Translations under genes and position numbers: made by a program | In this document: in pieces, positions 15,389 through 22,531 of the stretch | Position numbering within the stretch: the first letter of the stretch is position 1 | Layout: each line of letters begins with the position of its first letter | Notes under the pieces: model-generated | The model's input: the letters and a program-made list of their open reading frames with translations, nothing else | Databases searched by the model: none | What the model was told of the DNA's origin: nothing | DNA from: Brachyspira sp949287565 | GTDB taxonomy: Bacteria > Spirochaetota > Brachyspiria > Brachyspirales > Brachyspiraceae | Length of the DNA stretch: 27,825 bases | NCBI RefSeq assembly: GCF_036997615.1 | Contig: NZ_JAWLQA010000041.1 | Reading direction: 5' to 3' (one strand)

Positions 15389-15808
15389 ATGAAAATTAGT
15401 TCAAGGTTTACAATAGCAGTTCATACATTACTTTGCATATTAGAGTTCAAAGACGAGAAAATGACATCAAGTCTTATATCAGATAGTGTAAATGTTAATC
15501 CTGTAATAATAAGAAATATTTTAATACAGCTTCAAAAGGCAGATATTATTACGGTTAAAAGAGGAACAGGCGGTATTTCTTTAAATAGAAAAATAGAAAA
15601 TATAAATTTGCTTGATATATTCAATGCCGTAGAAAGTTTAGATGATAATAAACTTTTCAGCTTTCATGAACATCCAAATAAAAAATGTCCTGTAGGAAGC
15701 AGAATCAATGATATACTGCAGCCTAAACTAGATGATGTGCAGCATGCTATGGAAAAAGAGCTTAAAAAAACTACATTAAAAGATATTTATAAGAGTTTCA
15801 AAAATTAA
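15389..15808 (+). CDS. Rrf2 family transcriptional regulator (YwnA-like)
   Basis: A 139-residue DNA-binding protein. The N-terminus, M-K-I-S-S-R-F-T-I-A-V-H, and the winged-helix segment up to R-G-T-G-G-I-S-L (about residues 58-65) are typical of the Rrf2 family. The C-terminal part has the H-P-N-K-K-C-P-V-G pattern of the YwnA-like branch. Only two cysteines are present (C16 and the one in C-P-V-G), so it lacks the three-cysteine iron-sulphur cluster of IscR and NsrR and probably senses something else, possibly a thiol signal. It is followed after 73 bp by the AbgT-type transporter and peptidase T on the same strand, which are its most likely targets along with itself. Confidence 0.88.
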   Translation: MKISSRFTIAVHTLLCILEFKDEKMTSSLISDSVNVNPVIIRNILIQLQKADIITVKRGTGGISLNRKIENINLLDIFNAVESLDDNKLFSFHEHPNKKCPVGSRINDILQPKLDDVQHAMEKELKKTTLKDIYKSFKN

Positions 15809-15881
15809 TATCTTTTTACAAAATTACAATATTTAGTATTTATATAATAAATATTTATAGTATTATTAAGGATATATTTTT

Positions 15882-17444
15882 ATGAAAAAAGAGAACGTTA
15901 AAGAAAATGTGAATGGTAAATTTGAACATTTTCTAAAAGCAGTAGAATTTTTAGGTAATAAACTTCCTGATATAACTATTTTATTTTTGATAGCATTTTT
16001 TATAATGGTTATACTATCTTGGATATTATCGCATTTCACATTTAATTATTTTCATCCTACAACAGGAGAACAAATAAAAATTATAAATATGCTTGCTCCT
16101 AATGAATTAGCAAAATTTATAACTAAAATGATAAGTAATTTTGTGAGTTTCCCTCCTTTAGGCATAACACTTGTAGGAACATTGGGAATAGGTGTAGCTA
16201 ATGGCAGCGGATTCATTAGAATGATTATAATTAAAATATCAAGCGTAATACCAAAAAAAGCTGTTACTCCTGCTGTAATGTTTATATCTATATTAAGTCA
16301 TATAAGTTCAGATTCAGCTTATGTTATATTAATGCCTGTAGCTGCTATGATGTTTTTTTCTTTTGGTAAGCATCCATTAGCGGGAATTTCTGCTTCATTT
16401 GCAGGACTTGCCGGAGGACATTCTGCAAGCTATACTCCTTCAATAATAGATCCTATAATGCAGGGATTCACTCAAAATGCAGCAAGAATGATAGATCCTA
16501 CTTATACGGTTAATGTTTTATGTAATTATTTTTTAAGTTTCTCATCAACATTTGCTGTAATTTTAGTAGGCTGGTTTGTAACTGATAGAATAGTAGAGCC
16601 TTTTTTATGGAGGACTATGCCTATTGATAAAGATGCTACTGTAGAAAACACTGATATATCTTTAGTAACTAAAGAAGAAAATAGGGCTTTCAAAATTGCA
16701 GTATTAGTTTTAATATCAATGATTATTCTTTTAATAGCTTTGCTTGTACCTAAAAACTCTTTATTAAGATCCCCTGACGGAGAATTAACTACACCAGATG
16801 CTCCTATTATGCAGGCGATAGTTCCGGTGATATTTTTATTTTTGACAATACCGGGATTTGTATACGGAAAATTAACTAATAAATTTAAAACATCAAGAGA
16901 TTTCAGCGGTGCTATGGCTGACAGTATAAAAAATTTAGCATCATTTTTAACTTTTGCTTTTTTCTGTTCTCAGTTTTTATATATGTTTGGAAATTCAAAT
17001 GTAGGTACATTAATGGCTATATCAGGAGCTGAGTTTTTGAAATCCTTAAATATGCCTCCTCAAATAACCATTGCAGGTATTATTTTGCTTACAGGAGTAT
17101 TGGATATATTGATAAGTTCTGCTTCATCTAAATGGGCTATAATGGCTCCTGTTCTTGTTCCTATGCTTATGGCTGTTGGTATATCTCCAGAATTGACACA
17201 AGCCTCATACAGAGTAAGCGATTCAGCTATGAATATTGTAACTCCTATGTTCTCATTTTATCCTTTGATTATTTCTTATTGTAAAAAATATTGTAAGAAA
17301 ACAGGAGTTGGTACATTATCATCAATGATGATACCTTATAGTATAGGAATATTTATTGCATTGCTTATAATGCTTTATGGTTTCTGGGCATTGAATATAC
17401 CTATAGGATTTAATAGCGGATATGTTTATCCTCCTGTTCATTAA
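15882..17444 (+). CDS. AbgT family transporter
   Basis: A 520-residue polytopic inner-membrane protein of the AbgT family, whose characterised members import p-aminobenzoyl-glutamate or export sulphonamides. Visible features: the N-terminal P-D-I-T-I-L-F-L-I-A-F-F helix, the G-I-G-V-A-N-G-S-G segment, the conserved H-I-S-S-D-S-A-Y-V-I-L-M-P stretch, the reentrant-type A-G-L-A-G-G-H-S-A-S-Y-T-P, and the late S-S-A-S-S-K-W-A-I-M-A-P-V-L-V-P and D-S-A-M-N-I-V-T-P-M motifs. Length is normal. AAGGA at 15868-15872 is 9 nt from the ATG. Peptidase T starts 25 bp after its stop, so the pair is probably co-transcribed. The shared job could be uptake of a small peptide or aminoacyl compound that is then cleaved; that is inference. 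Confidence 0.93.
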   Translation: MKKENVKENVNGKFEHFLKAVEFLGNKLPDITILFLIAFFIMVILSWILSHFTFNYFHPTTGEQIKIINMLAPNELAKFITKMISNFVSFPPLGITLVGTLGIGVANGSGFIRMIIIKISSVIPKKAVTPAVMFISILSHISSDSAYVILMPVAAMMFFSFGKHPLAGISASFAGLAGGHSASYTPSIIDPIMQGFTQNAARMIDPTYTVNVLCNYFLSFSSTFAVILVGWFVTDRIVEPFLWRTMPIDKDATVENTDISLVTKEENRAFKIAVLVLISMIILLIALLVPKNSLLRSPDGELTTPDAPIMQAIVPVIFLFLTIPGFVYGKLTNKFKTSRDFSGAMADSIKNLASFLTFAFFCSQFLYMFGNSNVGTLMAISGAEFLKSLNMPPQITIAGIILLTGVLDILISSASSKWAIMAPVLVPMLMAVGISPELTQASYRVSDSAMNIVTPMFSFYPLIISYCKKYCKKTGVGTLSSMMIPYSIGIFIALLIMLYGFWALNIPIGFNSGYVYPPVH

Positions 17445-17469
17445 TATTTTTTAGTATAAAGGTTCATAA

Positions 17470-18702
17470 ATGATTAGCGATGAAGATATTAAAAAATTTC
17501 AAATAGATAGTTTTTTTAAATATGTAAAAATACCAAGTCAGAGCAAAGGAGGTTCAAATACCATTCCAAGTTCTGAAGGACAAATGAAACTTGCTGGTAT
17601 TCTTGCTGATGATTTAAAAACTTTGGGATTAAAAAATATTGTATTGAATGATAATGCTATAGTTACAGCATTGCTTCCTAAAAATAAGAATAATGTACAT
17701 TCTATTGGGTTTGTGGCTCATCTTGATACTGTTGATATAGGACTTGATGGAAATGTTAACCCTCAGATATTAAATTTCAAAGGCGATGATTTTTATTTGA
17801 ACAAAGAAAAGAATATAATATTTAAAGTATCAGAACATAATGAAATAAATAATTATATAGGCGAGGATATTATATTTTCAGACGGAACTAGCGTACTCGG
17901 GGCAGATAATAAAGCGGCGATAGCTACTATTATGTCGGCATTAAAATATATCATAGAAAATAATATAGAACATGGGGATATATACATAGCATTTGTACCT
18001 GATGAGGAGATTGGACTTTTAGGTTCTAAAGAATTAGATTTGAATGTGTTTAAACCAGATTTTGCATACACAATAGATTCATGCGAAATAGGGGAGATTG
18101 TGTATGAAACATTTAATGCTGCTACTGCCATTATAAATATAGAAGGAGTAACTGCTCATCCTATGAGTGCTAAAAATGTATTGGTAAATCCTATATTAAT
18201 AGCTATAGATATAGCTAATGAATTTGACAGAAAAGAAACTCCGGAATGTACAGAAAAAAAGGAAGGTTATATTTGGGTTCAGGGAATAAGCGGAAATCAG
18301 AGAAATGCATCTTTAAGATTAAGTATAAGAGATCATAATAAAACTCTTTATGAAAATAAAAAATCAAAGGTAAAAGAGGCTGTTGAAAAATATAGAAAAT
18401 TAAATCCTAGAGCTAATATAGAATTGAATCTTAAAGATGTATACGGCAATATATCAGATTCTATAAAAGATGATAGATTTGCAATAGATGTTATGTATGA
18501 GGCTATGAAAAATCTTAATATAGAGCCTAAAACTTTATCTATGAGAGGAGGTACAGATGGTTCTGTTTTATCATCTAAAGGGCTTCTCACTCCTAATTAT
18601 TTTACCGGTGCTCATAATTTTCATTCTATATATGAGTTTTTGCCTGTATCTTCATTTTATAAGAGTTTACAAACTACCATTGAAATAATAAAAATATGTT
18701 AA
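17470..18702 (+). CDS. pepT: Peptidase T (tripeptide aminopeptidase, M20B)
   Basis: A 410-residue cytosolic zinc aminopeptidase (EC 3.4.11.4) that removes N-terminal residues from tripeptides. The two-zinc site is complete: H84 and D86 in A-H-L-D-T-V-D, bridging D146 in G-A-D-N-K-A-A, catalytic E179 and ligand E180 in P-D-E-E-I-G, D203 in T-I-D-S, and H385 (or H382) in G-A-H-N-F-H-S-I-Y-E-F. Positions match the Salmonella enzyme within a few residues. The dimerisation lid lies between about 215 and 325. AAAGG at 17458-17462 is 7 nt from the ATG. It sits directly behind the AbgT-type transporter. The terminator hairpin overlaps its last codons. Confidence 0.96.
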   Translation: MISDEDIKKFQIDSFFKYVKIPSQSKGGSNTIPSSEGQMKLAGILADDLKTLGLKNIVLNDNAIVTALLPKNKNNVHSIGFVAHLDTVDIGLDGNVNPQILNFKGDDFYLNKEKNIIFKVSEHNEINNYIGEDIIFSDGTSVLGADNKAAIATIMSALKYIIENNIEHGDIYIAFVPDEEIGLLGSKELDLNVFKPDFAYTIDSCEIGEIVYETFNAATAIINIEGVTAHPMSAKNVLVNPILIAIDIANEFDRKETPECTEKKEGYIWVQGISGNQRNASLRLSIRDHNKTLYENKKSKVKEAVEKYRKLNPRANIELNLKDVYGNISDSIKDDRFAIDVMYEAMKNLNIEPKTLSMRGGTDGSVLSSKGLLTPNYFTGAHNFHSIYEFLPVSSFYKSLQTTIEIIKIC

Positions 18703-18732
18703 CATTTCTAAAATATAAATGTTAACATATTT
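18692..18732. terminator. 16-bp hairpin overlapping the pepT stop codon
   Basis: AAATATGTTAACATTT (18692-18707) is perfectly complementary to AAATGTTAACATATTT (18717-18732), with a 9-nt loop. The upstream arm contains the last pepT codon and its TAA (18700-18702). A short T-rich stretch follows on the plus strand. On the minus strand, T-rich sequence also follows, so it could end the convergent surface-protein transcript as well. Confidence 0.8.
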
Positions 18733-18769
18733 CTTTATAAAAATTCTATTTATTTTATAATATAAAGTA

Positions 18770-19819
18770 TTAGATGAAATACCAATTTATGCCTGTTGCG
18801 GATCTAAAATTAACAGGAATTGAAATACTTCCGCTACTATTTACACCCATTTCAAAATACCATTCCAAATCTTTTATAGGATGCAGCTTTACCTCAGAAT
18901 AAGCTCCCCAAGTAAGTGTGTGAATAAGTTTACTGCTTTTTTTACCTTCATATATTATTTTATAACCCAAACTAGGTTCAAAATATAAAGTTACAAATTC
19001 AGAATTTGCATACAAAGATAATGCAGGTGTTATTCTTAAAATATATGGGTTTGATTCATAAACTTCACCGGTATCATATGAATATAATATTCTGCTATGA
19101 GATTGTACATTTACTAAATTTTCTACATTATTATCAATTAATCCCTTTCCCTTTGCATCCAATGCAGAAGCATATAATATTTTTATAAAAGGGTTAATCC
19201 AAACATCATTAATGGTAGTAGGAAGAAAATAAAATCTTAACTCTAATCCAAAAGAAGAAGCAGAATTAATAATAGTTTTATTTTTATATGAATTTTTTCC
19301 ATAATTAATATAAAGTCTTACAGCATTAATTGAATCTTTACCAGTATAATATCTAATTTCTGTTGTTGTACTTAAACCTAAATAATTATAATTCTGAATA
19401 TTTTTAGCACTTGATATTTGAAAAGGAATACATATTCTCAAACTATCATCTAATGCATTCAATAGAAGTACAGGAGTATGAACATCTAATTCAGAATCTA
19501 TATAAGTATAATTGTATCCTATACCAATACTTATAGGCTTTGAAGTATATGCCAAACCAACAGAAATTGTTGCATCTAATGATAATTTTCCATTATTAAC
19601 ATAATTCATTATATTGCCCCAAGATCCTGTATCAGCTTTAAAGCCTAAAGTAGCTCTGATATAATCATTGCCTAAAATAAATCCTAATTGATCTGTTCTA
19701 GCTCTAAGATGATTATTATCAACTAAAAAATCTATCCAATCATTATTATAGCCGTACATACCAAATACTGATGATGTAATAATGATAGATAATGAGATAA
19801 TTGTAAGTAATGTTTTCAT
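18770..19819 (-). CDS. Vsp-like variable surface / outer-membrane barrel protein
   Basis: A 349-residue secreted protein with a clear signal peptide: M-K-T, a hydrophobic run, then S-S-V-F-G with cleavage expected before M-Y-G (about residue 21). The mature start M-Y-G-Y-N-N-D-W-I-D-F-L, followed by R-A-R-T-D-Q-L-G-F-I-L-G-N-D, is what I recall of the Vsp surface proteins of Brachyspira hyodysenteriae. The rest is alternating beta-strand sequence, for example I-S-I-G-I-G-Y-N-Y-T-Y and L-E-W-Y-F-E-M-G, ending in the aromatic T-G-I-N-W-Y-F-I expected of an outer-membrane barrel. Vsp proteins are immunodominant and belong to multigene families; this copy is single here. AAGGA lies 11 nt upstream of the ATG, rather far. 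It has its own promoter, diverging from the MATE side. Confidence 0.8.
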   Translation of the reverse strand: MKTLLTIISLSIIITSSVFGMYGYNNDWIDFLVDNNHLRARTDQLGFILGNDYIRATLGFKADTGSWGNIMNYVNNGKLSLDATISVGLAYTSKPISIGIGYNYTYIDSELDVHTPVLLLNALDDSLRICIPFQISSAKNIQNYNYLGLSTTTEIRYYTGKDSINAVRLYINYGKNSYKNKTIINSASSFGLELRFYFLPTTINDVWINPFIKILYASALDAKGKGLIDNNVENLVNVQSHSRILYSYDTGEVYESNPYILRITPALSLYANSEFVTLYFEPSLGYKIIYEGKKSSKLIHTLTWGAYSEVKLHPIKDLEWYFEMGVNSSGSISIPVNFRSATGINWYFI

Positions 19820-19863
19820 TTTTTATAGTTTCCTTTTTTTATATTTTTATATTGAAAGAAGCG

Positions 19864-19891
19864 ATTATAACAAATATAAAAATAATGTAAA
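19864..19891 (-). promoter_or_regulatory. Promoter of the Vsp-like surface protein gene
   Basis: On the minus strand TTTACA (19891-19886) and TATAAT (19869-19864) are 16 bp apart. The transcript would begin near 19857, about 38 nt before the ATG. Confidence 0.65.
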
Positions 19892-19920
19892 TACTATTTA
19901 TAATTATATAATATATAGTC

Positions 19921-19949
19921 TTGACATAAAAATATAAAAGCATTATACT
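19921..19949 (+). promoter_or_regulatory. Strong rightward promoter ahead of the small ORF and MATE gene
   Basis: A perfect TTGACA (19921-19926) is 17 bp from TATACT (19944-19949). The predicted start near 19956 is about 185 nt before the MATE start codon, which is long unless the 27-codon ORF in between is used. Confidence 0.7.
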
Positions 19950-19999
19950 GTTTAGTAAAAAATCGGACTATAATTTATTTTATTAATGGGGATAAATAA

Positions 20000-20083
20000 A
20001 TGTTAGGCTATTTAAAGATATTTAGAATTTCAAAACTTAATATATTATTCTTTATATACAAATCTCTTATAAAAGTATTTTAA
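20000..20083 (+). CDS. Candidate 27-residue membrane peptide / leader peptide
   Basis: An ATG-to-TAA frame of 27 codons encodes a basic, hydrophobic peptide (M-L-G-Y-L-K-I-F-R-I-S-K, then L-N-I-L-F-F-I-Y and a K-S-L-I-K-V-F end). It has a G-rich ribosome site (GGGGA, 19988-19992) 7 nt upstream and lies 44 bp after the start point predicted for a strong promoter. It could be a small membrane protein, a type I toxin-like peptide, or a leader peptide controlling the MATE gene that begins 56 bp later. Its composition is also what random AT-rich DNA would give, so support is modest. Confidence 0.4.
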   Translation: MLGYLKIFRISKLNILFFIYKSLIKVF

Positions 20084-20139
20084 TCAATCAATTTAATACA
20101 TAACTTTTTTTAATCTTATGCCAATCTATGAGGTGTACT

Positions 20140-21483
20140 ATGCAGCTTAATAATAAAGTTTTAAAAGAAAATTCTAGTAAAAAAATATTTATAAACTATG
20201 CAATTCCAAGTATGCTCGGAATGCTTATGGAAAGTTCAGCAGTATTTATAGACGGTTTATTTGTAGCCAATTTTATATCATCAGAAGCTTTTTCTGCAAT
20301 AGGTATTGTTTGGCCTATTACAGCATTATCATTTGCATTATATGTTATGCTTACATTAGGATCTATTGCAATAGCTGGAAAATGTATAGGTGAAAATAAT
20401 ATGAGGCGTGCTAGCTTAATATTTACTCAAACTTTAATAACTGTTATAACTTTAACTACTCCTGTATTAATACTTATTTATATATTCAGAGAAACATTGC
20501 TTCCATTATTCGGAGCACATGGAAACATATATAATTTCTCATTAGAATATATTAATGGTGTTATTGTAGCTGTATTTTTCTGGGGAATGGCTTATGTGTT
20601 TAGTCAATTTATAAGGTTAAATGGTTCTCCAAAGTTTGCATCATTGATGTTTATAACTTCATCTTTATTTAATATAATATTAGATGCTATATTTATAGTA
20701 GTATTAAAATTTGGTATTTCAGGTGCTGCTTGGGCTACGGCTTTTTCATATATTATTTCATTTGCAATAGGAGTATCATATTTTTTTAATCCTAAATGCA
20801 AAATAAAAATCATAAAAGTATATGGAGGCTGGAATTATATATTCAAAGCTATATTAAATGGCTTTTCAGAATTTCTAAGCAATATTTCTTCTGGTATAAT
20901 ACCATGGCTATTTAATATAACAGCATACAAAATATTAGGAAACAATGGAATACTTATTTATTCTGCTGCAAATTATATAATTACATTTTTTATAATGATT
21001 GCAAGCGATATCGGAGAGATTTTATCATCTTTAATAAGCGTTTCTTACGGAGCTAAAAATAAAAACAAGATGAAAGATTTTTTAAAAATGGGAATGATAT
21101 TTGTTTCATCATTATCGATATCAGCTTCTATAATATTGCTTATAAATCCAAGTATATTAGTTAATGCTTTATTAAAAAATATAGATTCAAAAACTGCTGA
21201 AGATGCTATGTTTTTTGTAAGAGCATCTATACCAATATTTATATGCGTTGGAATAAATATAATAATGAGTGCATATTACACTTCTATTCAAAAGGCTGGG
21301 GCATCTGCTTTGATTGCCGCTTTAAGAACATTAATTTTACCTATTTTATTAGTATTAACATTACCTAATATATTCGGATTTTTAGGTCTTGTTTTGGTTC
21401 TTCCTATAAGCGAGATTATAACATTAATTGTATCAGTAGCTTTATACAAAAATAGAAGCATTGATGTTTTAATTAGAGATTAA
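20140..21483 (+). CDS. MATE family efflux transporter
   Basis: A 447-residue inner-membrane protein with twelve predicted helices in two related halves, the MatE arrangement. It exports drugs or other organic cations in exchange for Na+ or H+. Visible features include the N-terminal F-I-N-Y-A-I-P-S-M-L-G-M-L segment, S-A-V-F-I-D-G-L-F-V-A-N in helix 1-2, and the G-I-S-G-A-A-W-A-T motif typical of the end of the first half. The substrate cannot be told from sequence. I start it at ATG 20140, because GAGG (20130-20133) lies 6 nt upstream; an in-frame ATG at 20128 would overlap that ribosome site and adds only four residues. An A/T-only palindrome at 21521-21540 follows the gene. Confidence 0.92.
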   Translation: MQLNNKVLKENSSKKIFINYAIPSMLGMLMESSAVFIDGLFVANFISSEAFSAIGIVWPITALSFALYVMLTLGSIAIAGKCIGENNMRRASLIFTQTLITVITLTTPVLILIYIFRETLLPLFGAHGNIYNFSLEYINGVIVAVFFWGMAYVFSQFIRLNGSPKFASLMFITSSLFNIILDAIFIVVLKFGISGAAWATAFSYIISFAIGVSYFFNPKCKIKIIKVYGGWNYIFKAILNGFSEFLSNISSGIIPWLFNITAYKILGNNGILIYSAANYIITFFIMIASDIGEILSSLISVSYGAKNKNKMKDFLKMGMIFVSSLSISASIILLINPSILVNALLKNIDSKTAEDAMFFVRASIPIFICVGINIIMSAYYTSIQKAGASALIAALRTLILPILLVLTLPNIFGFLGLVLVLPISEIITLIVSVALYKNRSIDVLIRD

Positions 21484-21520
21484 ATATTTTAGTGTGATGG
21501 TATTGCAACATACTAATATA

Positions 21521-21540
21521 AAAAATTAATATTAATTTTT
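21521..21540. terminator. A/T-only palindrome after the MATE gene (weak terminator)
   Basis: AAAAATTAATATTAATTTTT is a perfect 20-bp palindrome beginning 38 bp past the MATE stop codon. With no G or C pairs and no loop it would be a weak hairpin at best. Confidence 0.35.
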
Positions 21541-21550
21541 TATAAAACAC

Positions 21551-21578
21551 TTGCAATTTGTATCAAAAATGATACAAT
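21551..21578 (+). promoter_or_regulatory. higBA promoter overlapped by a 20-bp palindromic operator
   Basis: TTGCAA (21551-21556) and TACAAT (21573-21578) are 16 bp apart. The perfect inverted repeat TTGTATCA-AAAA-TGATACAA (21558-21577) fills the space between them and overlaps the -10 box, exactly where an autorepressing antitoxin would bind. Confidence 0.72.
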
Positions 21579-21606
21579 ACATACTGTAATTATTATGGGG
21601 ATTGAT

Positions 21607-21720
21607 ATGGTTATAATAAAAATTTTTAAGATAGGTGTTTTATACCTAAAGGGAAATAATTATGGAAATAAAATTTTATTCCAATCCCAACAAGAAAGAA
21701 CCTATAAAGGAGTTTCTTAA
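21607..21720 (+). CDS. Possible upstream ORF overlapping the higB start
   Basis: A 37-codon frame starts at ATG 21607, 5 nt after GGGGA (21597-21601), and runs in another frame across the higB start codon (21662), ending inside higB. It encodes a lysine- and isoleucine-rich sequence with no recognisable motif. If translated, ribosomes would pass over the toxin start, which could tune toxin synthesis. It may be only a chance ORF. Confidence 0.25.
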   Translation: MVIIKIFKIGVLYLKGNNYGNKILFQSQQERTYKGVS

Positions 21721-22009
21721 TACTTTAGAAAACGATAGTAAAAAGAAAGTAGGTGCTAAAATAATAGTAGTATCTGAAATGTTGAAAAAACATCAGTCAA
21801 TATCTAAAGAGTTATTTAAAAAGATTGATGATGATATATGGGAAATAAGAGTTAATAATATTAGAATATTTGTTCTTTTATATGATGGCAATATGTATCT
21901 ATTACATGCTATTATAAAAAAGAGAAACGATATACCAAAAAAGGATTTATCTTTAGCAAATGAAAGGGCTAAAGAAATAAAGAGTTACATAGATGAAAAC
22001 AAAAAATAA
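21662..22009 (+). CDS. higB: HigB-type (RelE superfamily, Gp49-like) toxin
   Basis: A 115-residue basic protein of the RelE/HigB fold, an mRNA interferase that cleaves transcripts on the ribosome. The Gp49-like signature is visible: D-D-I-W-E-I-R-V-N-N-I-R-I-F-V-L-L (about 58-74), then L-L-H-A-I-I-K-K (81-88) and a terminal helix with A-N-E-R-A-K-E-I. The ribosome site AAGGGA is 7 nt from the ATG. It overlaps the antitoxin gene by 17 bp in a different frame. Toxin-first order is characteristic of HigBA and unlike most type II systems. The shared promoter carries a palindrome at 21558-21577. Confidence 0.88.
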   Translation: MEIKFYSNPNKKEPIKEFLNTLENDSKKKVGAKIIVVSEMLKKHQSISKELFKKIDDDIWEIRVNNIRIFVLLYDGNMYLLHAIIKKRNDIPKKDLSLANERAKEIKSYIDENKK

Positions 22010-22307
22010 TAATAAAGATACTAAAGAAATAAATAATCCTATAGGAGGAGATTTCTTTGATTATCTTCAAGAAGAAAATATTTTAGATGAATGTCTATCC
22101 TTATCATCTAAAGAATTAATAGTTTACCAATTAAAAGCTATAATGGAAGAAGAACATATTTCAAAATCTGATTTAGCAACTAAAATGAATACAAGCAGAG
22201 CAGCAGTGTACAGACTTTTAGATGAAAACAACAACTCTGTAACATTAGATACTTTAGAAAAGGCTGCAAAATTTCTTAATAAAAAACTCATTATAAAATT
22301 TGTATAA
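21993..22307 (+). CDS. higA: HigA-type XRE antitoxin
   Basis: A 104-residue protein with a C-terminal Cro/XRE-type helix-turn-helix: S-K-S-D-L-A-T-K-M-N-T-S-R-A-A-V-Y-R-L-L (about 57-76) is the HTH, followed by T-L-D-T-L-E-K-A-A-K-F-L. The N-terminal 40 residues are polar and may be flexible, the part that usually blocks the toxin. It neutralises the product of the overlapping upstream gene and probably represses the common promoter by binding the palindrome. The start lies inside the toxin gene without a strong ribosome site, so translational coupling is likely. A terminator follows at 22350-22389. Confidence 0.88.
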   Translation: MKTKNNNKDTKEINNPIGGDFFDYLQEENILDECLSLSSKELIVYQLKAIMEEEHISKSDLATKMNTSRAAVYRLLDENNNSVTLDTLEKAAKFLNKKLIIKFV

Positions 22308-22349
22308 TTAGTATTTGACTTTTTTGTCAATTCTTAATTAGTTAAAATA

Positions 22350-22389
22350 AAAAACTTGACTTACATTAACAAACATAAGCCAAGTTTTT
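22350..22389 (+). terminator. Terminator after higA
   Basis: AAAAACTTG (22350-22358) pairs with CAAGTTTTT (22381-22389). A second short helix, CTTA/TAAG, lies inside, separated by one mismatch. The T-run at the end of the stem serves plus-strand termination; an A-run on the other side makes it possibly bidirectional for valS. Confidence 0.75.
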
Positions 22390-22423
22390 ATATTTAAATA
22401 ATTATATTAGTAATTTTTTTATT

Positions 22424-22449
22424 GTTCTTTTTCCCGCCGCAAAAAGAAC
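22424..22449. repeat. Intergenic hairpin, inverted copy (loop CCCGCCGC)
   Basis: GTTCTTTTT (22424-22432) pairs perfectly with AAAAAGAAC (22441-22449). The loop CCCGCCGC is the reverse complement of the GCGGCGGG loop at 3524-3531, and the adjoining AAAAAGTGCAA matches, in reverse complement, the TTGCACTTTTT next to that copy. The stem sequence differs (GTT/AAC in place of CAA/TTG) but stays paired. It lies between the convergent higBA and valS genes. Confidence 0.85.
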
Positions 22450-22531
22450 CAAAAAGTGCAAATAAAAGTATAGTATCTATATAACTTAATTTTATTAGTC
22501 AATAGACAATTCAATATACTGCAAATTAATA

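Larger units (their letters stand above)
19820..20139. other. Divergent promoter region between the Vsp-like gene and the MATE gene
   Basis: It holds a leftward promoter (19864-19891), a strong rightward promoter (19921-19949) and a 27-codon ORF (20000-20083). The remaining sequence is AT-rich without clear structure. Confidence 0.6.

Noticed and set aside
19006..19188. Plus-strand ORF inside the Vsp-like gene
   Set aside because: It is a shadow of the opposite reading frame, without ribosome site or recognisable protein features. The same applies to the opposite-strand ORFs at 1988-2170, 4158-4340, 13209-13424, 17853-18131, 18348-18590, 20604-20813 and 22124-22330.
20128..20139. MATE start at ATG 20128
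   Set aside because: This ATG overlaps the GAGG that serves ATG 20140, and no ribosome site precedes it.
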